64,000 bases of DNA from positions 63,388,954 through 63,452,953 of the forward strand of contig NC_088776.1 in assembly GCF_954871325.1 (NCBI RefSeq), written 5' to 3'. The notes under the pieces were generated by a model that had not been told where the DNA came from, did not search any database, and saw nothing but the letters and a program-made list of their open reading frames with translations. Positions 59,901 through 64,000 of the stretch are shown one piece after another. The stretch's first letter is position 1. The number at the start of each line of letters is the position of its first letter. Source of the stretch: Gordionus sp. m RMFG-2023 (taxonomy: Eukaryota > Nematomorpha > Gordioida > Chordodea > Parachordodidae). A program made the translations under genes and the position numbers.

Positions 59901-62900
59901 GAACTCACTCACAATTTAAACGTCAAAATTAAGGGTAATAATATAAATATTTCTTAGGATTTCCTGACTCTAAGGAAAAAGTCAAGTAACCATAATCGTT
60001 ATTTGAAGATATTCTATTAGAAAATAGATTACATTTGCAACTAAAAAATACATTTTTTGAAATAGGTATTTTGGAGGAGCCCATCAAAGTCAATCAAGAT
60101 AGAATCGCCGTTGTCAGAGCGAAGACTTTCTACGAATCGTGTATCAACGAAAGTACGAATTATTTTTTTTTTTGTCTCATCTGCCATATACGCATTTTAC
60201 GTAATGGTTCCTTCATATATGAAGTTTCTCAGGAAACTAGAATTTGGGACAAGAAAGTATATTACCTAGGGTCTGGTTCACTTCTCTTTGCGTTTAAAAC
60301 GCTTTCAAATGTTGTTGATAATTTTATCCTATCTTTTTTTTTAGCAATGAAAGCGTTTACGTTTATACGCGCGGTTAAAATATGCGGGAAAGGGATCTCT
60401 AATAATAATGGCAAATTTTATTTTTTCGGAGCAAGGTTTCATAGAAAGCGCTAGGGTAGAACCGTTGTTAGAATTCCTGAATATGTTGGGAGGATGGGCG
60501 ATGCTGAACAGCAAAAATTGGAATGAACAATCCTTCGATCCCATACAAACGATAGCCAGGCTCCGGAGGTACAGGATTAATGTGCTGATCCAAGAAGGAC
60601 TCAATCCGGACAAGAGAAATTCCTCCATCTATATTGTCGAAGTAAATTTTTGTTTTATAATTATACACTTTATGGAATACATGATGTAATTCTTCTCTTC
60701 TCTTCTCTTCTCTTCTCTTCTCTTCTCTTCTCTTCTCTTCTCTTCTCTTCTCTTCTCTTCTCTTCTCTTCTCTTCTCTTCTCTTCTCTTCTCTTCTCTTC
60801 TCTTCTCTTCTCTTCTCTTCTCTTCTCTTCTCTTCTCAAAGAAAGAAAGAATGAAAGAAAATCCGGAGATTACAGTATTGATTGATTATTTTTCAAAACC
60901 GGCCCGGCCTGAATTTTTTTTAAAGAATATTAGGCCCGAACCGGTCCTAGTCTGTTCCGGCCAGGTACGGGTCGGGTCTACTTTTGCAAATCTCTGTAAC
61001 AGACACTAAGGCGAGTTTTAGGATTTTAGAGTTTAATTTTATTAGATTTGATTCTTAGGAAGGAAGGAAGGAAGGAAGGAAGGAAGGAAGGAAGGAAGGA
61101 AGGAAGGAAGGAAGGAAGGAAGGAAGGAAGGAAGGAAGGAAGGAAGGAAGGAAGGAAGGAAGAAAATGTGATAGCAAAAAAATTTTTAATTATAAAATTT
61201 TTTTAAAAAAGATAGATCAACCCAAGTTCAAATTTCAAAGGGAACGTTACATGAATTCCATGGAAGACGAGGTCATGAAAAGTTACCTGGCATTTATGGT
61301 GGAAGTGGCGGAATATTTGGGAGCTGATCGGGCGGACGCCGAGATCCATATGAGACAGACGTTGGAATTCGAAATCCACCTTGCTAATGTATTAGCGCAA
61401 ATTATAAATAATTTTATTTGATTTTTTTTAATGTACATTTCCCAAATTTAAAATACAATTTGCTATGCCCTTTTGAAAAATATATATTTAATTCCTGCAT
61501 ATTTCGCGGAATTAAAAAAAAAAAAATTTTCCCCCCTCTGAAGGCCTTTCAATAATGTCGTTTATTAAGATGAACTCATAAATTCCTTGTTGCTTCTGTT
61601 ATCGATTATAACGGGATCGATTAAATGTTCAGATTCGAATATCGGTTCAGATACCGGTTCCTATAAAAACGGTTATTCAGGTTCGATTCGTAAAAAATAA
61701 CAATGTCCGTTCGGTTTGAAACCCGGTCTCAAACTTCGCTTTGACCTTTTAAAATCCGGGTTCGATTATTGATTCGGTTTATAAACGTTTCCGGTTCCAA
61801 TCTTTCATTTTTTAAAATTTTAAATATTTTCAACTATTCTATTTTGACAAATTATATTCATAAGGGGACAGAAAAAAATAAATTCTATAAGTTGGGAACT
61901 TCTAAGCGATAATTTGGGTAACTGGCACTTTAAAATTTATATCAATCAAGCATTATTCTCTAAGTTTTATTTTGAAAATGACGTGAGACTTTTGCACAGA
62001 AAGGACTGATTTAAATTACTATCCGTTTAAAATTAATTTCATTTTATTATTTAATTCTATCATTTATAAGATTATATTAGAGAATATAGAAAAAAATTAG
62101 CCGTTAATTATAAACTACAGCAACCCAGGAAGTTAGTTATCCTATGTACCATGCTAACTATGTCCAATATGCCCTGTTTTCTTTCACTCGAAAATTTGAA
62201 AATTTTTAAAGAAGTGTGTACTATACATCATCATCATTATTATAGCTAACAAATAGAATCATTTCGTAGAGACTTTTTAATATTTAAAAAATTTTTATGA
62301 GAATTTTTACAAAATAGGGTCGTATGTGGCCAGGGTCTCCCCTAAATTCGCTATATTACAAAAATGGGAGCTCCCTTGAAACATAGAAAATTGTAGCCTA
62401 GCGGAGATATTTCTAATCAAAATTAATAGCGGAACAGTTATCCGACCCTGCGCAAAGGCGGCGGCGTGAAATAATAACGGATCATATCAAGTCAATCATT
62501 TATATATTTTTTTAAATTTATAATATAGATAAGCTTACCTACAAGGGCGAGGCATCTAGTGTCAAACTATTACACCAAGATGAACGTCGGAGAATTGATA
62601 AAAGAAATCCCGGAAGTAATTAAGTGAACGAACGAATAAATTAATGAATGAGTGAGTGAATAAAATGGCAACTTCCCTTTCCCTGTAATATTTTTTTATG
62701 AAAATTAATTTAAAAAAAAATTCTATTATTTAAAATTAACTTAGCCCAAAAATATTAGAAAAGTGATATTCACCATATCCCTGTCAATCATTATGTTATA
62801 GCAATTATGATACGCGTTCGTAGAGACCCTCATAATCTTCTACACGCTAACCCCTCCGATTTAAGAAGGAGAGACAATGTAGATTTAACCTCCCTCCTGC

Positions 62901-63392
62901 CTCTCTACCGATATAATAACCGCGCGTTAAATATACACCCCCCCCCCTCCCAACCTCCAAATTCATAATAAAATAATAAGACTAAAAATTTTCGCTTTTA
63001 AACGTCAATCAAATTAAAAAACACAGATTTAAAAAGATTTGCGATTGCTTCTTTTTTTTAAAAAAAAAATAATTTTATTTTACAAAAGTGACCGAATAAA
63101 AAAGAAAATTCAATATACTTTGATTGACCGGTCGACATTATATAAAATGAAAAAGAGTGACAACTCAATTTCAAAACCGAAAAGGTAGTGAGAGAAATGA
63201 AACATTACAAATTAAATCATCACCGAGATTATGATTCTAGTTTTTCCTATATGATATATTAATAAAACAGATAAATTGGCTCAAGTACTTCAAGCATTTG
63301 ATGCCCGAACTGAAGGAAGATGACTTGGTGGGAGTTCTCTCCTTGGAATACATGAGAAAGTTGGGAAAGTTATTGACCGTAACTCCCAAAAG
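53918..63392 (+). CDS. M13 family metallopeptidase (neprilysin/ECE-like), 5' part; gene continues past the right edge
   Basis: Exons: 53918-54104 (probable first), 57540-59600, 59773-59934, 60066-60152, 60436-60641, 61212-61388, 62529-62615, 63271-63392; all GT-AG and in phase, giving about 1029 codons so far. These are type II membrane zinc endopeptidases that cut peptides outside the cell. Exon 1 offers a short hydrophobic stretch (about residues 8-19) as a possible anchor; exon 2 fits it in phase, but this link is the weakest. Exon 2 is almost 690 residues of Ser/Asn-rich sequence with an Asn run (about 330) and SGMGY repeats (about 365-379). The M13 N-terminal domain starts at its end: CLTPQC (741-746), DPCDNFYEYACGKW (762-775). 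Then follow YESCINE, VEPLLEFLNMLGGW, KNSS-like RNSSIYIVEIDQPKF, LEFEIHLAN and INWLKYFKHL. The HExxH zinc site lies beyond the window. Introns hold MITEs, a SINE and microsatellites. Confidence 0.85.
54530..54655. repeat. GGCCCGG-rich repeat, copy with tandem cccgacccggccagg
   Basis: accggccg... gcccggcccgaacccgaaatgcccgg followed by two cccgacccggccagg units, ending gggcctacttttgcagatct. The end matches 34885-34921 and 60985-61002 and is a probable terminal repeat of a hAT-like MITE. Confidence 0.6.
54945..55003. mobile_element. Old right end of a hAT related to the outer hAT
   Basis: aaattgcgggagtttcccgctaatgagggcgacggtgcaacc parallels aaattgtgggagactcccactgatggggggagacatggcaacc at the right end of 37245-42780. 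A weaker relative may lie at 56440-56475 (ttaacgagagtgacgttgc). Confidence 0.5.
55490..55870. mobile_element. Hairpin MITE, copy 2
   Basis: Left outer edge gtcgtataggggattctgaatctc is the reverse complement of copy 1's right edge. The core tctagcatatgtaagag..aaatttcagccaatttcaa and the inverse catgcttaga.tccatttcc.gttaaatcgga match copy 1. A 30-bp piece near 55775-55825 is duplicated. Confidence 0.7.
56150..56385 (+). mobile_element. tRNA-derived SINE
   Basis: The head contains an A box (TGGCCTAGTAGG, 56165-56176) and a B box (GGTTCGATCC, 56211-56220) 35 bases apart, as in tRNA genes. The flanking stems do not fold into a proper tRNA and the sequence runs on into a non-tRNA body (gatgactgatgtgg..., ccccggtcaccgacaggcttgggacagccggggtgctagg) ending near aaaaccgaatgaaagata. 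It lies in the first long intron of the M13 gene, same strand. Confidence 0.7.
56609..56826. mobile_element. MITE of the AGTGTTGTTAAA family, copy 3
   Basis: Begins AGTGTTGTTAAACTGATCG and ends CGGCCTTTTAAAACAACACT, with inverted inner arms (gctcaatattttagccagaaaaat / aatatcgagtttggccggttttt). cctttg occurs just outside both ends (left about 56603, right about 56831), a possible imperfect target duplication. M13 intron 1. Confidence 0.7.
60691..60837. repeat. (TTCTC)n microsatellite, about 29 units
   Basis: An uninterrupted pure TTCTC pentamer array in the fifth M13 intron. The open frames across it (Leu-Phe-Ser or Arg-Glu repeats) are artefacts. Confidence 0.97.
60893..61003. repeat. GGCCCGG-rich repeat, copy in M13 intron
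   Basis: aaaccggcccggcctgaattttttt...ggcccgaaccggtcctag... gggtcgggtctacttttgcaaatctctg. Same terminal segment as 54636-54652. Lies between two microsatellites. Confidence 0.6.
61057..61163. repeat. (AAGG)n microsatellite, about 26 units
   Basis: Pure AGGA/AAGG tetramer array in the M13 intron before exon 6. Confidence 0.97.
61389..62528. other. M13 intron with a GGTTC-rich patch
   Basis: 61615-61800 has repeated ggttcgatt / cggttc / ccggttcc motifs resembling the patch at 43640-43735. Probably a decayed MITE. The rest is AT-rich. Confidence 0.5.
62616..63270. other. M13 intron, AT-rich with a C run
   Basis: A 10-base C run at 62938-62947. No other feature seen. Confidence 0.5.
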
Positions 63393-63843
63393 GTTGGGTC
63401 TTTTTTTTTTACGTACAAAACTAAAACTCAGCCTACGTAGACAAAAATTATTATTATTGCTTGATTTTTATAGGGATCCAGAAAGATCTTTACTCATTTT
63501 AAAAAGTTCCAACCAAACTCTGTAAGATAGCTAATTGATCAATCTAATTTGAGGCCCATATTCGTATTCAACTGACTCGACATGGTTGGGAGGGGGGGGG
63601 GGGTGGGTGAATGTTAGTAAAAAAAATTTTTGTCCCCTTTTGTCATTCCGAAAGAATCACCGTTTTTCTAGAGAGGTTAAGTCTCTAGAGGTTAGTGAAA
63701 ATCACCTAAATAGGTTGGTGTTAGAGGAAGGGGATATTAAGATTCCGAATAAACTGCTGTCGAGGAAACTCTCGGAGAATGAATGGGATTGACATAAGGA
63801 AATGAGGTTTTTTCTTCTTTTTCTTTCTTTCTTTCTTTCTTTT

Positions 63844-63919
<76 letters not shown>

Positions 63920-64000
63920 TATTTCTTTCTTTCTTTCTTTCTTTCACTCATATAAACAACACGTATATTTGCAAAAAAGTAAAGTGTTAAAAACTATGTT
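63393..64000. other. Start of the next M13 intron, with a (CTTT)n microsatellite
   Basis: The expected next M13 segment (after PKR) is not found here, so its exon lies to the right of the window. 63592-63603 is a 12-base G run and 63817-63945 is a (CTTT)n array of about 32 units with one interruption. The open frame at 63586-63792 has no M13 similarity that I recognise. Confidence 0.6.
63817..63945. repeat. (CTTT)n microsatellite, about 32 units
   Basis: Tetramer array with a single A substitution near 63921, in M13 intron sequence. Confidence 0.95.

Noticed and set aside
60468-61009. Open frames rich in Arg-Glu or Leu-Phe-Ser across the pentamer array
   Set aside because: Translations of a (TTCTC)n microsatellite; no gene.
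63471-63525. Next M13 exon after 63392
   Set aside because: The phase could fit an acceptor at 63475, but the peptide (DPERSLLILKSSNQTL then stop) does not match the expected M13 segment after PKR.
63702-63990. Lys-Glu-Arg and Phe-Leu-Ser repeat frames
   Set aside because: Translations of the (CTTT)n array.

Overview
The window looks like nuclear DNA from an AT-rich, transposon-rich invertebrate animal. The evidence is genes split by GT-AG introns, a metazoan-type M13 (neprilysin/ECE) ectopeptidase, many hAT elements, LINEs and a tRNA-derived SINE. There are no bacterial-style operons. I cannot name the phylum. No rRNA, functional tRNA or CRISPR was seen.

Only two host genes can be assembled with confidence. 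The first is a complete cytochrome c1 gene (CYC1, + strand, 9734-20238, seven exons, 300 aa) of mitochondrial complex III. Its second intron is 8.6 kb and holds a Ty3/gypsy-like LTR element (11057-17589, minus strand) that ends in an inverted-LTR palindrome. The second is the 5' part of an M13 metallopeptidase gene (+ strand, about 53918-63392, running off the right edge). It has an unusually long Ser/Asn-rich segment of almost 680 residues before the peptidase domain.

The rest is mobile DNA. 1-7.7 kb holds two halves of decayed LINEs. 23.3-45.3 kb is a composite bounded by two arrays of related repeats in opposite orientation (23355-25035 and 44160-45296). Inside it lie three copies of a MULE (possibly NOF/foldback-like) element, two of them forming a 3.8-kb palindrome, and a three-level nest: a PIF/Harbinger element (35880-43311), a 5.5-kb hAT (37245-42780) inserted 10 bp into an intron of the Harbinger accessory gene, and a 2.6-kb hAT (39587-42159) inserted in the first hAT's transposase. 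Each hAT has its exact 8-bp target duplication. The innermost transposase appears open across all its exons.

46.7-49.0 kb is a 5'-truncated LINE with a long open reverse transcriptase, followed by older LINE pieces and hairpin MITEs. The M13 introns hold a SINE, MITEs and three long polypurine/polypyrimidine microsatellites. More than a dozen G or C homopolymers of 10-17 bases are scattered through this otherwise AT-rich sequence.
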